Origin: Balaenoptera acutorostrata
Lineage: Eukaryota > Chordata > Mammalia > Artiodactyla > Balaenopteridae
Length of the DNA stretch: 64,000 nucleotides
Direction: 5' to 3'
Assembly: GCF_949987535.1 (NCBI RefSeq)
Contig: NW_026645870.1
Span: 609,299 to 673,298 of the forward strand
Positions 24,905 through 38,830 of the stretch are shown here, in pieces. Below the pieces are notes generated by a model. It was given only the letters and a program-made list of their open reading frames with translations. It was not told where the DNA came from and did not search any database. Position numbers and translations under genes: made by a program. The number at the start of each line of letters is the position of its first letter. Positions within the stretch are counted from its first letter, which is position 1.

Positions 24905-27900
24905 GTTTTAAGGAACAGGTTAAAAAGAGAATCCTAATGTGATTTCTTGATAATGGGTGTGTTCCTTATCTTCTCCTAGTGTCTAAACTCTTCTCCATGG
25001 CTGGACCCCCAAATAATATTCCTTTTCGTGCTAAGGGGTATCTAGAGAGTGGGATAGGTTTAATAAGTACCCTCACCCTAATGCGTACCCTAACCCTAAC
25101 CCCTACCCTAACCCTAACGCGTACCCTAATCCTAACCCGTACCCTAAACCGAGCCCTAACCCTAACACGAACCCTAACCCTAACCCTAACCCATACCCTA
25201 CGCCCTACCCGAACCCCTCCCTGAACCCGTACCCTAAGCCGTACCCTAACCCTCACCCTAACCCTAACCCTAACCCTAAGCTACCCTTGACTGCTTCTGC
25301 CTCCAATAGATTTCCTAAGCACTAGTGTTTTAAGGAACAGGTTAAAAAGAGAATCCTAATGTGATTTCTTGATAATGGGTGTGTTCCTTATCTTCTCCTA
25401 GTGTCTAAACTCTTCTCCATGGCTGGACCACCAAATAATATTCCTTTTCGTGCTAAGGGGTATCTAGAGAGTGGGATAGGTTTAATAAGTACCCTCACCC
25501 TAATGCGTACCCTAATCCTAACACCTACCCTAACCCTAACGCGTACCCTAATCCTAAACCGTACCCTAAACCGAGCCCTAACGCTAACACAAGCCCTAAC
25601 CCTAACCCTAACCCATACCCTACGCCCTACCCGAACCCCTCCCTGAACCCGTACCCTAAGCCGTACCCTAACCCTCACCCTAACCCTAACCCTAATCCTA
25701 AGCTACCCTTGACTGCTTCTGCCTCCAATAGATTTCCTAAGCACTAGTGTTTTAAGGAACAGGTTAAAAAGAGAATCCTAATGTGATTTCTTGATAATGG
25801 GTGTGTTCCTTATCTTCTCCTAGTGTCTAAACTCTTCTCCATGGCTGGACCCCCAAATAATATTCCTTTTCGTGCTAAGGGGTATCTAGAGAGTGGGATA
25901 GGTTTAATAAGTACCCTCACCCTAATGCGTACCCTAATCCTAACACCTACCCTAACCCTAACGCGTACCCTAATCCTAAACCGTACCCTAAACCGAGCCC
26001 TAACGCTAACACTAGCCCTAACCCTAACCCTAACCCATACCCTACGCCCTACCCGAACCCCTCCCCGAATCCGTACCCTAAGCCGTACCCTATCCCTCAC
26101 CCTAACCCTAACCCTAACCCTAAGCTACCCTTGACTGCTTCTGCCTCCAATAGATTTCCTAAGCACTAGTGTTTTAAGGAACAGGTTAAAAAGAGAATCC
26201 TAATGTGATTTCTTGATAATGGGTGTGTTCCTTATCTTCTCCTAGTGTCTAAACTCTTCTCCATGGCTGGACCCCCAAATAATATTCCTTTTCGTGCTAA
26301 GGGGTATCTAGAGAGTGGGATAGGTTTAATAAGTACCCTCACCCTAATGCGTACCCTAATCCTAACACCTACCCTAACCCTAACGCGTACCCTAATCCTA
26401 AACCGTACCCTAAACCGAGCCCTAACGCTAACACTAGCCCTAACCCTAACCCTAACCCATACCCTACGCCCTACCCGAACCCCTCCCCGAACCCGTACCC
26501 TAAGCCGTACCCTATCCCTCACCCTAACCCTAACCCTAACCCTAAGCTACCCTTGACTGCTTCTGCCTCCAATAGATTCCCTAAGCACTAGTGTTTTAAG
26601 GAACAGGTTAAAAAGAGAATCCTAATGTGATTTCTTGATAATGGGTGTGTTCCTTATCTTCTCCTAGTGTCTAAACTCTTCTCCATGGCTGGACCCCCAA
26701 ATAATATTCCTTTTCGTGCTAAGGGGTATCTAGAGAGTGGGATAGGTTTAATAACTAACCTCACCCTATCGCGTACCCTAACCCTAACCCCTACCCTAAC
26801 CCTAACGCGTACCATAATCCTAACCCGTACCCTAAACCGAGCCCTAACCCTAACACGAACCCTAACCCTAACCCTAACCCATACCCTACGCCCTACCCGA
26901 ACCACTCCCCGAACCCGTACCCTAAGCCGTACCCTATCCCTCACCCTAACCCTAACCCTAACCCTAAGCTACCCTTGACTGCTTCTGCCTCCAATAGATT
27001 TCCTAAGCACTAGTGTTTTAAGAAACAGTTTAAAAAGAGAATCATATTGTGATTTCTTGATAATGGGTGTGTTCCTTATCTTCTCCTAGTTTCTAAACAC
27101 TTCTCCATGGCTGGACCCCCAAATAATATTCCTTTACGTGCTAAGGGTTATCTAGAGAGAGGGAGAGGTTTAATAACTAACCTCACCCTATCGCGTACCC
27201 TAACCCTAACCCCTATCCTAACACTAACGCGTACCCTAAGCCTAACCCGTACCCTAAACCGAGCCCTAACCCTAACACTAAGCCTAACCCTAACCCTAAC
27301 CCATACCCTACGCCCTACCCGAGCCCCTCCCCGAACCCGTACCCTAAGCCATACCCTAACCCTCACCCTAACCCTAACCCTAACCCTAAGCTACCCTTGA
27401 CTGCTTCTGCCTCCAATAGATTTCCTAAGCACTAGTGTTTTAAGGAACAGGTTAAAAAGAGAATCCTAATGTGATTTCTTGATAATGGGTGTGTTCCTTA
27501 TCTTCTCCTAGTGTCTAAACTCTTCTCCATGGCTGGACCCACAAATAATATTCCTTTACGTGCTAAGGGGTATCTAGAGAGAGGGAGAGGTTTAATACCT
27601 ACCCTCACCCTAACGCGTACTTTAACCCTAACCCCTACCCTAACCCTAACGCGTACCCTAATCCTAAACCGTACCCTAAACCGAGCCCTAACCCTAACAC
27701 GAACCCTAACCCTAACCCTAACCCATACCCTACGCCCTACCCGAACCCCTCCCGGAACCCGTACCCTAAGCCGTACCCTAACCCTCACCCTAACCCTAAC
27801 CCTAACCCTAAGCTACCCTTGACTGCTTCTGCCTCCAATAGATTTCCTAAGCACTAGTGTTTTAAGGAACAGGTTAAAAAGAGAATCCTAATGTGATTTC

Positions 27901-28702
27901 TTGATAATGGGTGTGTTCCTTATCTTCTCCTAGTGTCTAAACTCTTCTCCATGGCTGGACCCCCAAATAATATTCCTTTTCGTGCTAAGGGGTATCTAGA
28001 GAGTGGGATAGGTTTAATAAGTACCCTCACCCTAATGCGTACCCTAACCCTAACCCCTACCCTAACCCTAACGCGTACCCTAATCCTAACCCGTACCCTA
28101 AACCGAGCCCTAACCCTAACACGAACCCTAACCCTAACCCTAACCCATACCCTACGCCCTACCCGAACCCCTCCCTGAACCCGTACCCTAAGCCGTACCC
28201 TAACCCTCACCCTAACCCTAACCCTAACCCTAAGCTACCCTTGACTGCTTCTGCCTCCAATAGATTTCCTAAGCACTAGTGTTTTAAGGAACAGGTTAAA
28301 AAGAGAATCCTAATGTGATTTCTTGATAATGGGTGTGTTCCTTATCTTCTCCTAGTGTCTAAACTCTTCTCCATGGCTGGACCCCCAAATAATATTCCTT
28401 TTCGTGCTAAGGGGTATCTAGAGAGTGGGATAGGTTTAATAACTAACCTCACCCTATCGCGTACCCTAACCCTAACCCCTACCCTAACCCTAACGCGTAC
28501 CATAATCCTAACCCGTACCCTAAACCGAGCCCTAACCCTAACACGAACCCTAACCCTAACCCTAACCCATACCCTACGCCCTACCCGAACCCCTCCCTGA
28601 ACCCGTACCCTAAGCCGTACCCTAACCCTCACCCTAACCCTAACCCTAACCCTAAGCTACCCTTGACTGCTTCTGCCTCCAATAGATTTCCTAAGCACTA
28701 GT
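24905..28702 (+). repeat. Array block of 9 units (KDDDEGJKE)
   Basis: The part up to 28280 belongs to the copy of 15199-19840 displaced by 8,440 bp. The D units repeat the marker order ACACAAGCC, CCGAATCCG, GATTCCCTAAGC; the G unit at 27015 repeats the GTTTC change. The last E (28281) follows K directly, whereas K at 19419 is followed by D, which marks the end of the duplicated segment. Confidence 0.82.
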
Positions 28703-31700
28703 GTTTTAAGGAACAGGTTAAAAAGAGAATCCTAATGTGATTTCTTGATAATGGGTGTGTTCCTTATCTTCTCCTAGTGTCTAAACTCTTCTCCATGGCT
28801 GGACCCCCAAATAATATTCCTTTTCGTGCTAAGGGGTATCTAGAGAGTGGGATAGGTTTAATAAGTACCCTCACCCTAATGCGTACCCTAATCCTAACAC
28901 CTACCCTAACCCTAACGCGTACCCTAATCCTAAACCGTACCCTAAACCGAGCCCTAAAGCTAACACTAGCCCTAACCCTAACCCTAACCCATACCCTACG
29001 CCCTACCCGAACCCCTCCCCGAACCCGTACCCTAAGCCGTACCCTATCCCTCACCCTAACCCTAACCCTAACCCTAAGCTACCCTTGACTGCTTCTGCCT
29101 CCAATAGATTTCCTAAGCACTAGTGTTTTAAGAAACAGTTTAAAAAGAGAATCATATTGTGATTTCTTGATAATGGGTGTGTTCCTAATCTTCTCCTAGT
29201 GTCTAAACTCTTCTCCATGGCTGGACCCCCAAATAAAATTCCTTTACGTGCTAAGGGGTATCTAGAGAGTGGGATAGGTTTAATGACTAACCTCACCCTA
29301 TCGCGTACCCTAACCCTAACCCCTACCCTAACCCTAACGCGTACCCTAATCCTAACCCGTACCCTAAACCGAGCCCTAACCCTAACACGAACCCTAACCC
29401 TAACCCTAACCCATACCCTACGCCCTACCCGAACCCCTCCCTGAACCCGTACCCTAAGCCGTACCCTAACCCTCACCCTAACCCTAACCCTAACCCTAAG
29501 CTACCCTTGACTGCTTCTGCCTCCAATAGATTTCCTAAGCACTAGTGTTTTAAGGAACAGGTTAAAAAGAGAATCCTAATGTGATTTCTTGATAATGGGT
29601 GTGTTCCTTATCTTCTCCTAGTGTCTAAACTCTTCTCCATGGCTGGACCCCCAAATAATATTCCTTTACGTGCTAAGGGGTATCTAGAGAGTGTGATAGG
29701 TTTAATAACTACCCTCACCCTAACGCGTACCCTAACCCTAACCCCTACCCTAACCCTAATGCGTACCCTAATCCTAACCCGTACCCTAAACCGAGCCCTA
29801 ACCCTAACACTAACCCTAACCCTAACCCTAACCGATACCCTACGCCCTACCCGAAACCCTCCCTGAACCCGTACCCTAAGCCGTACCCTAACCCTCACCC
29901 TAACCCTAACCCTAACCCTAAGCTACCCTTGACTGCTTCTGCCTCCAATAGATTTCCTAAGCACTAGTGTTTTAAGGAACAGGTTAAAAAGAGAATCCTA
30001 ATGTGATTTCTTGATAATGGGTGTGTTCCTTATCTTCTCCTAGTGTCTAAACTCTTCTCCATGGCTGGACCCACAAATAATATTCCTATACGGGCTAAGG
30101 GGTATCTAGAGAGTGGGATAGGTTTAATAAGTACCCTCACCCTAATGCGTACCCTAACCCTAACACCTACCCTAACCCTAACGCGTACCCTAATCCTAAA
30201 CCGTACCCTAAACCGAGCCCTAACGCTAACACTAGCCCTAACCCTAACCCTAACACATACCCTACGCCCTACCCGAACCCCTCCCCGAACCCGTACCCTA
30301 AGCCGTACCCTATCCCTCACCCTAACCCTAACCCTAACCCTAAGCTACCCTTGACTGCTTCTGCCTCCAATAGATTTCCTAAGCACTAGTGTTTTAAGAA
30401 ACAGTTTAAAAAGAGAATCATATTGTGATTTCTTGATAATGGGTGTGTTCCTTATCTTCTCCTAGTGTCTAAACACTTCTCCATGGCTGGACCCCCAAAT
30501 AATATTCCTTTACGTGCTAAGGGTTATCTAGAGAGAGGGAGAGGTTTAATAACTAACCTCACCCTATCGCGTACCCTAACCCTAACCCCTATCCTAACAC
30601 TAACGCGTACCCTAAGCCTAACCCGTACCCTAAACCGAGCCCTAACCCTAACACTAAGCCTAACCCTAACCCTAACCCATACCCTACGCCCTACCCGAGC
30701 CCCTCCCCGAACCCGTACCCTAAGCCGTACCCTAACCCTCACCCTAACCCTAACCCTAACCCTAAGCTACCCTTGACTGCTTCTGCCTCCAATAGATTTC
30801 CTAAGCACTAGTGTTTTAAGGAACAGGTTAAAAAGAGAATCCTAATGTGATTTCTTGATAATGGGTGTGTTCCTTATCTTCTCCTAGTGTCTAAACTCTT
30901 CTCCATGGCTGGACCCACAAATAATATTCCTTTACGTGCTAAGGGGTATCTAGAGAGAGGGAGAGGTTTAATACCTACCCTCACCCTAACGCGTACTTTA
31001 ACCCTAACCCCTACCCTAACCCTAACGCGTACCCTAATCCTAACCCGTACCCTAAACCGAGCCCTAACCCTAACACGAACCCTAACCCTAACCCTAACCC
31101 ATACCCTACGCCCTACCCGAACCCCTCCCGGAACCCGTACCCTAAGCCGTACCCTAACCCTCACCCTAACCCTAACCCTAACCCTAAGCTACCCTTGACT
31201 GCTTCTGCCTCCAATAGATTTCCTAAGCACTAGTGTTTTAAGGAACAGGTTAAAAAGAGAATCCTAATGTGATTTCTTGATAATGGGTGTGTTCCTTATC
31301 TTCTCCTAGTGTCTAAACTCTTCTCCATGGCTGGACCCCCAAATAATATTCCTTTTCGTGCTAAGGGGTATCTAGAGAGTGGGATAGGTTTAATAAGTAC
31401 CCTCACCCTAATGCGTACCCTAATCCTAACACCTACCCTAACCCTAACGCGTACCCTAATCCTAAACCGTACCCTAAACCGAGCCCTAAAGCTAACACTA
31501 GCCCTAACCCTAACCCTAACCCATACCCTACGCCCTACCCGAACCCCTCCCCGAACCCGTACCCTAAGCCGTACCCTATCCCTCACCCTAACCCTAACCC
31601 TAACCCTAAGCTACCCTTGACTGCTTCTGCCTCCAATAGATTTCCTAAGCACTAGTGTTTTAAGAAACAGTTTAAAAAGAGAATCATATTGTGATTTCTT

Positions 31701-33766
31701 GATAATGGGTGTGTTCCTAATCTTCTCCTAGTGTCTAAACTCTTCTCCATGGCTGGACCCCCAAATAAAATTCCTTTACGTGCTAAGGGGTATCTAGAGA
31801 GTGGGATAGGTTTAATGACTAACCTCACCCTATCGCGTACCCTAACCCTAACCCCTACCCTAACCCTAACGCGTACCCTAATCCTAACCCGTACCCTAAA
31901 CCGAGCCCTAACCCTAACACGAACCCTAACCCTAACCCTAACCCATACCCTACGCCCTACCCGAACCCCTCCCTGAACCCGTACCCTAAGCCGTACCCTA
32001 ACCCTCACCCTAACCCTAACCCTAACCCTAAGCTACCCTTGACTGCTTCTGCCTCCAATAGATTTCCTAAGCACTAGTGTTTTAAGGAACAGGTTAAAAA
32101 GAGAATCCTAATGTGATTTCTTGATAATGGGTGTGTTCCTTATCTTCTCGTAGTGTCTAAACTCTTCTCCATGGCTGGACCCCCAAATAATATTCCTTTA
32201 CGTGCTAAGGGGTATCTAGAGAGTGTGATAGGTTTAATAACTACCCTCACCCTAACGCGTACCCTAACCCTAACCCCTACCCTAACCCTAATGCGTACCC
32301 TAATCCTAACCCGTACCCTAAACCGAGCCCTAACCCTAACACTAACCCTAACCCTAACCCTAACCGATACCCTACGCCCTACCCGAAACCCTCCCTGAAC
32401 CCGTACCCTAAGCCGTACCCTAACCCTCACCCTAACCCTAACCCTAACCCTAAGCTACCCTTGACTGCTTCTGCCTCCAATAGATTTCCTAAGCACTAGT
32501 GTTTTAAGGAACAGGTTAAAAAGAGAATCCTAATGTGATTTCTTGATAATGGGTGTGTTCCTTATCTTCTCCTAGTGTCTAAACTCTTCTCCATGGCTGG
32601 ACCCACAAATAATATTCCTATACGTGCTAAGGGGTATCTAGAGAGTGGGATAGGTTTAATAAGTACCCTCACCCTAATGCGTACCCTAACCCTAACACCT
32701 ACCCTAACCCTAACGCGTACCCTAATCCTAAACCGTACCCTAAACCGAGCCCTAACGCTAACACTAGCCCTAACCCTAACCCTAACACATACCCTACGCC
32801 CTACCCGAACCCCTCCCCGAACCCGTACCCTAAGCCGTACCCTATCCCTCACCCTAACCCTAACCCTAACCCTAAGCTACCCTTGACTGCTTCTGCCTCC
32901 AATAGATTTCCTAAGCACTAGTGTTTTAAGAAACAGTTTAAAAAGAGAATCATATTGTGATTTCTTGATAATGGGTGTGTTCCTTATCTTCTCCTAGTGT
33001 CTAAACACTTCTCCATGGCTGGACCCCCAAATAATATTCCTTTACGTGCTAAGGGTTATCTAGAGAGAGGGAGAGGTTTAATAACTAACCTCACCCTATC
33101 GCGTACCCTAACCCTAACCCCTATCCTAACACTAACGCGTACCCTAAGCCTAACCCGTACCCTAAACCGAGCCCTAACCCTAACACTAAGCCTAACCCTA
33201 ACCCTAACCCATACCCTACGCCCTACCCGAGCCCCTCCCCGAACCCGTACCCTAAGCCATACCCTAACCCTCACCCTAACCCTAACCCTAACCCTAAGCT
33301 ACCCTTGACTGCTTCTGCCTCCAATAGATTTCCTAAGCACTAGTGTTTTAAGGAACAGGTTAAAAAGAGAATCCTAATGTGATTTCTTGATAATGGGTGT
33401 GTTCCTTATCTTCTCCTAGTGTCTAAACTCTTCTCCATGGCTGGACCCACAAATAATATTCCTTTACGTGCTAAGGGGTATCTAGAGAGAGGGAGAGGTT
33501 TAATACCTACCCTCACCCTAACGCGTACTTTAACCCTAACCCCTACCCTAACCCTAACGCGTACCCTAATCCTAACCCGTACCCTAAACCGAGCCCTAAC
33601 CCTAACACGAACCCTAACCCTAACCCTAACCCATACCCTACGCCCTACCCGAACCCCTCCCGGAACCCGTACCCTAAGCCGTACCCTAACCCTCACCCTA
33701 ACCCTAACCCTAACCCTAAGCTACCCTTGACTGCTTCTGCCTCCAATAGATTTCCTAAGCACTAGT
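28703..33766 (+). repeat. Higher-order repeat: six-unit block DNBCGJ present twice in tandem
   Basis: Units 28703-31234 (2,532 bp) are followed without a gap by a second copy, 31235-33766, in the same class order. Both D units have CCCTAAAGCTAACAC and both N units have TTCCTAATCTTC. Small differences separate the copies: CGGGCTAAGG at about 30091, TTCTCGTAGTG at about 32150, and AAGCCGTACC versus AAGCCATACC in the G units. Partial versions of this six-unit block appear at 10557, 21107, 36721, 38831 and 40941. Confidence 0.85.
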
Positions 33767-35454
33767 GTTTTAAGGAACAGGTTAAAAAGAGAATCCTAAT
33801 GTGATTTCTTGATAATGGGTGTGTTCCTTATCTTCTCCTAGTGTCTAAACTCTTCTCCATGGCTGGACCCCCAAATAATATTCCTTTTCGTGCTAAGGGG
33901 TATCTAGAGAGTGGGATAGGTTTAATAAGTACCCTCACCCTAATGCGTACCCTAACCCTAACCCCTACCCTAACCCTAACGCGTACCCTAATCCTAACCC
34001 GTACCCTAAACCGAGCCCTAACCCTAACACGAACCCTAACCCTAACCCTAACCCATACCCTACGCCCTACCCGAACCCCTCCCTGAACCCGTACCCTAAG
34101 CCGTACCCTAACCCTCACCCTAACCCTAACCCTAACCCTAAGCTACCCTTGACTGCTTCTGCCTCCAATAGATTTCCTAAGCACTAGTGTTTTAAGAAAC
34201 AGTTTAAAAAGAGAATCATATTGTGATTTCTTGATAATGGGTGTGTTCCTTATCTTCTCCTAGTGTCTAAACACTTCTCCATGGCTGGACCCCCAAATAA
34301 TATTCCTTTACGTGCTAAGGGTTATCTAGAGAGAGGGAGAGGTTTAATAACTAACCTCACCCTATCGCGTACCCTAACCCTAACCCCTATCCTAACACTA
34401 ACGCGTACCCTAAGCCTAACCCGTACCCTAAACCGAGCCCTAACCCTAACACTAAGCCTAACCCTAACCCTAACCCATACCCTACGCCCTACCCGAGCCC
34501 CTCCCCGAACCCGTACCCTAAGCCATACCCTAACCCTCACCCTAACCCTAACCCTAACCCTAAGCTACCCTTGACTGCTTCTGCCTCCAATAGATTTCCT
34601 AAGCACTAGTGTTTTAAGGAACAGGTTAAAAAGAGAATCCTAATGTGATTTCTTGATAATGGGTGTGTTCCTTATCTTCTCCTAGTGTCTAAACTCTTCT
34701 CCATGGCTGGACCCACAAATAATATTCCTTTACGTGCTAAGGGGTATCTAGAGAGAGGGAGAGGTTTAATACCTACCCTCACCCTAACGCGTACTTTAAC
34801 CCTAACCCCTACCCTAACCCTAACGCGTACCCTAATCCTAACCCGTACCCTAAACCGAGCCCTAACCCTAACACGAACCCTAACCCTAACCCTAACCCAT
34901 ACCCTACGCCCTACCCGAACCCCTCCCGGAACCCGTACCCTAAGCCGTACCCTAACCCTCACCCTAACCCTAACCCTAACCCTAAGCTACCCTTGACTGC
35001 TTCTGCCTCCAATAGATTTCCTAAGCACTAGTGTTTTAAGGAACAGGTTAAAAAGAGAATCCTAATGTGATTTCTTGATAATGGGTGTGTTCCTTATCTT
35101 CTCCTAGTGTCTAAACTCTTCTCCATGGCTGGACCCCCAAATAATATTCCTTTTCGTGCTAAGGGGTATCTAGAGAGTGGGATAGGTTTAATAAGTACCC
35201 TCACCCTAATGCGTACCCTAACCCTAACCCCTACCCTAACCCTAACGCGTACCCTAATCCTAACCCGTACCCTAAACCGAGCCCTAACCCTAACACGAAC
35301 CCTAACCCTAACCCTAACCCATACCCTACGCCCTACCCGAACCCCTCCCTGAACCCGTACCCTAAGCCGTACCCTAACCCTCACCCTAACCCTAACCCTA
35401 ACCCTAAGCTACCCTTGACTGCTTCTGCCTCCAATAGATTTCCTAAGCACTAGT
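33767..35454 (+). repeat. Array block of 4 units (KGJK), part of a tandem GJK duplication
   Basis: Together with the preceding G and J units, this forms G-J-K (32923-34188) followed by G-J-K (34189-35454), a 1,266-bp tandem duplication. K normally leads into D; here the first K is followed by G, so the junction lies at the K/G boundary at 34188/34189. Confidence 0.82.
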
Positions 35455-38400
35455 GTTTTAAGGAACAGGTTAAAAAGAGAATCCTAATGTGATTTCTTGA
35501 TAATGGGTGTGTTCCTTATCTTCTCCTAGTGTCTAAACTCTTCTCCATGGCTGGACCACCAAATAATATTCCTTTTCGTGCTAAGGGGTATCTAGAGAGT
35601 GGGATAGGTTTAATAAGTACCCTCACCCTAATGCGTACCCTAATCCTAACACCTACCCTAACCCTAACGCGTACCCTAATCCTAAACCGTACCCTAAACC
35701 GAGCCCTAACGCTAACACAAGCCCTAACCCTAACCCTAACCCATACCCTACGCCCTACCCGAACCCCTCCCTGAACCCGTACCCTAAGCCGTACCCTAAC
35801 CCTCACCCTAACCCTAACCCTAATCCTAAGCTACCCTTGACTGCTTCTGCCTCCAATAGATTTCCTAAGCACTAGTGTTTTAAGGAACAGGTTAAAAAGA
35901 GAATCCTAATGTGATTTCTTGATAATGGGTGTGTTCCTTATCTTCTCCTAGTGTCTAAACTCTTCTCCATGGCTGGACCCCCAAATAATATTCCTTTTCG
36001 TGCTAAGGGGTATCTAGAGAGTGGGATAGGTTTAATAAGTACCCTCACCCTAATGCGTACCCTAATCCTAACACCTACCCTAACCCTAACGCGTACCCTA
36101 ATCCTAAACCGTACCCTAAACCGAGCCCTAACGCTAACACTAGCCCTAACCCTAACCCTAACCCATACCCTACGCCCTACCCGAACCCCTCCCCGAACCC
36201 GTACCCTAAGCCGTACCCTATCCCTCACCCTAACCCTAACCCTAACCCTAAGCTACCCTTGACTGCTTCTGCCTCCAATAGATTCCCTAAGCACTAGTGT
36301 TTTAAGGAACAGGTTAAAAAGAGAATCCTAATGTGATTTCTTGATAATGGGTGTGTTCCTTATCTTCTCCTAGTGTCTAAACTCTTCTCCATGGCTGGAC
36401 CCCCAAATAATATTCCTTTTCGTGCTAAGGGGTATCTAGAGAGTGGGATAGGTTTAATAACTAACCTCACCCTATCGCGTACCCTAACCCTAACCCCTAC
36501 CCTAACCCTAACGCGTACCATAATCCTAACCCGTACCCTAAACCGAGCCCTAACCCTAACACGAACCCTAACCCTAACCCTAACCCATACCCTACGCCCT
36601 ACCCGAACCCCTCCCTGAACCCGTACCCTAAGCCGTACCCTAACCCTCACCCTAACCCTAACCCTAACCCTAAGCTACCCTTGACTGCTTCTGCCTCCAA
36701 TAGATTTCCTAAGCACTAGTGTTTTAAGGAACAGGTTAAAAAGAGAATCCTAATGTGATTTCTTGATAATGGGTGTGTTCCTTATCTTCTCCTAGTGTCT
36801 AAACTCTTCTCCATGGCTGGACCCCCAAATAATATTCCTTTTCGTGCTAAGGGGTATCTAGAGAGTGGGATAGGTTTAATAAGTACCCTCACCCTAATGC
36901 GTACCCTAATCCTAACACCTACCCTAACCCTAACGCGTACCCTAATCCTAAACCGTACCCTAAACCGAGCCCTAAAGCTAACACTAGCCCTAACCCTAAC
37001 CCTAACCCATACCCTACGCCCTACCCGAACCCCTCCCCGAACCCGTACCCTAAGCCGTACCCTATCCCTCACCCTAACCCTAACCCTAACCCTAAGCTAC
37101 CCTTGACTGCTTCTGCCTCCAATAGATTTCCTAAGCACTAGTGTTTTAAGAAACAGTTTAAAAAGAGAATCATATTGTGATTTCTTGATAATGGGTGTGT
37201 TCCTAATCTTCTCCTAGTGTCTAAACTCTTCTCCATGGCTGGACCCCCAAATAAAATTCCTTTACGTGCTAAGGGGTATCTAGAGAGTGGGATAGGTTTA
37301 ATGACTAACCTCACCCTATCGCGTACCCTAACCCTAACCCCTACCCTAACCCTAACGCGTACCCTAATCCTAACCCGTACCCTAAACCGAGCCCTAACCC
37401 TAACACGAACCCTAACCCTAACCCTAACCCATACCCTACGCCCTACCCGAACCCCTCCCTGAACCCGTACCCTAAGCCGTACCCTAACCCTCACCCTAAC
37501 CCTAACCCTAACCCTAAGCTACCCTTGACTGCTTCTGCCTCCAATAGATTTCCTAAGCACTAGTGTTTTAAGGAACAGGTTAAAAAGAGAATCCTAATGT
37601 GATTTCTTGATAATGGGTGTGTTCCTTATCTTCTCCTAGTGTCTAAACTCTTCTCCATGGCTGGACCCCCAAATAATATTCCTTTACGTGCTAAGGGGTA
37701 TCTAGAGAGTGTGATAGGTTTAATAACTACCCTCACGCTAACGCGTACCCTAACCCTAACCCCTACCCTAACCCTAATGCGTACCCTAATCCTAACCCGT
37801 ACCCTAAACCGAGCCCTAACCCTAACACTAACCCTAACCCTAACCCTAACCGATACCCTACGCCCTACCCGAAACCCTCCCTGAACCCGTACCCTAAGCC
37901 GTACCCTAACCCTCACCCTAACCCTAACCCTAACCCTAAGCTACCCTTGACTGCTTCTGCCTCCAATAGATTTCCTAAGCACTAGTGTTTTAAGGAACAG
38001 GTTAAAAAGAGAATCCTAATGTGATTTCTTGATAATGGGTGTGTTCCTTATCTTCTCCTAGTGTCTAAACTCTTCTCCATGGCTGGACCCCCAAATAATA
38101 TTCCTATACGTGCTAAGGGGTATCTAGAGAGTGGGATAGGTTTAATAAGTACCCTCAACCTAATGCGTACCCTAACCCTAACACCTACCCTAACCCTAAC
38201 GCGTACCCTAATCCTAAACCGTACCCTAAACCGAGCCCTAACGCTAACACTAGCCCTAACACTAACCCTAACCCATACCCTACGCCCTACCCGAACCCCT
38301 CCCCGAACCCGTACCCTAAGCCGTACCCTATCCCTCACCCTAACCCTAACCCTAACCCTAAGCTACCCTTGACTGCTTCTGCCTCCAATAGATTTCCTAA

Positions 38401-38830
38401 GCACTAGTGTTTTAAGAAACAGTTTAAAAAGAGAATCATATTGTGATTTCTTGATAATGGGTGTGTTCCTTATCTTCTCCTAGTGTCTAAACACTTCTCC
38501 ATGGCTGGACCCCCAAATAATATTCCTTTACGTGCTAAGGGGTATCTAGAGAGAGGGAGAGGTTTAATAACTAACCTCACCCTATCGCGTACCCTAACCC
38601 TAACCCCTATCCTAACACTAACGCGTACCCAAAGCCTAACCCATACCCTAAACCGAGCCCTAACCCTAACACTAAGCCTAACCCTAACCCTAACCCATAC
38701 CCTACGCCCTACCCGAGCCCCTCCCCGAACCCGTACCCTAAGCCATACCCTAACCCTCACCCTAACCCTAACCCTAACCCTAAGCTACCCTTGACTGCTT
38801 CTGCCTCCAATAGATTTCCTAAGCACTAGT
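35455..38830 (+). repeat. Array block of 8 units (DDEDNBCG)
   Basis: Continues the core order after K, with D (ACACAAGCC), D, E (CGTACCATAATCC), D (CCCTAAAGCTAACAC), N, B, C and G. The C unit at 37987 has GACCCCCAAAT rather than the GACCCACAAAT of the core C units from 11823 to 32501, and CCTCAACCTAATG near 38155. The G unit at 38409 has GGGGTATC rather than GGGTTATC and CCAAAGCCTAACCC, so it is closer to flank G copies. Confidence 0.78.
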
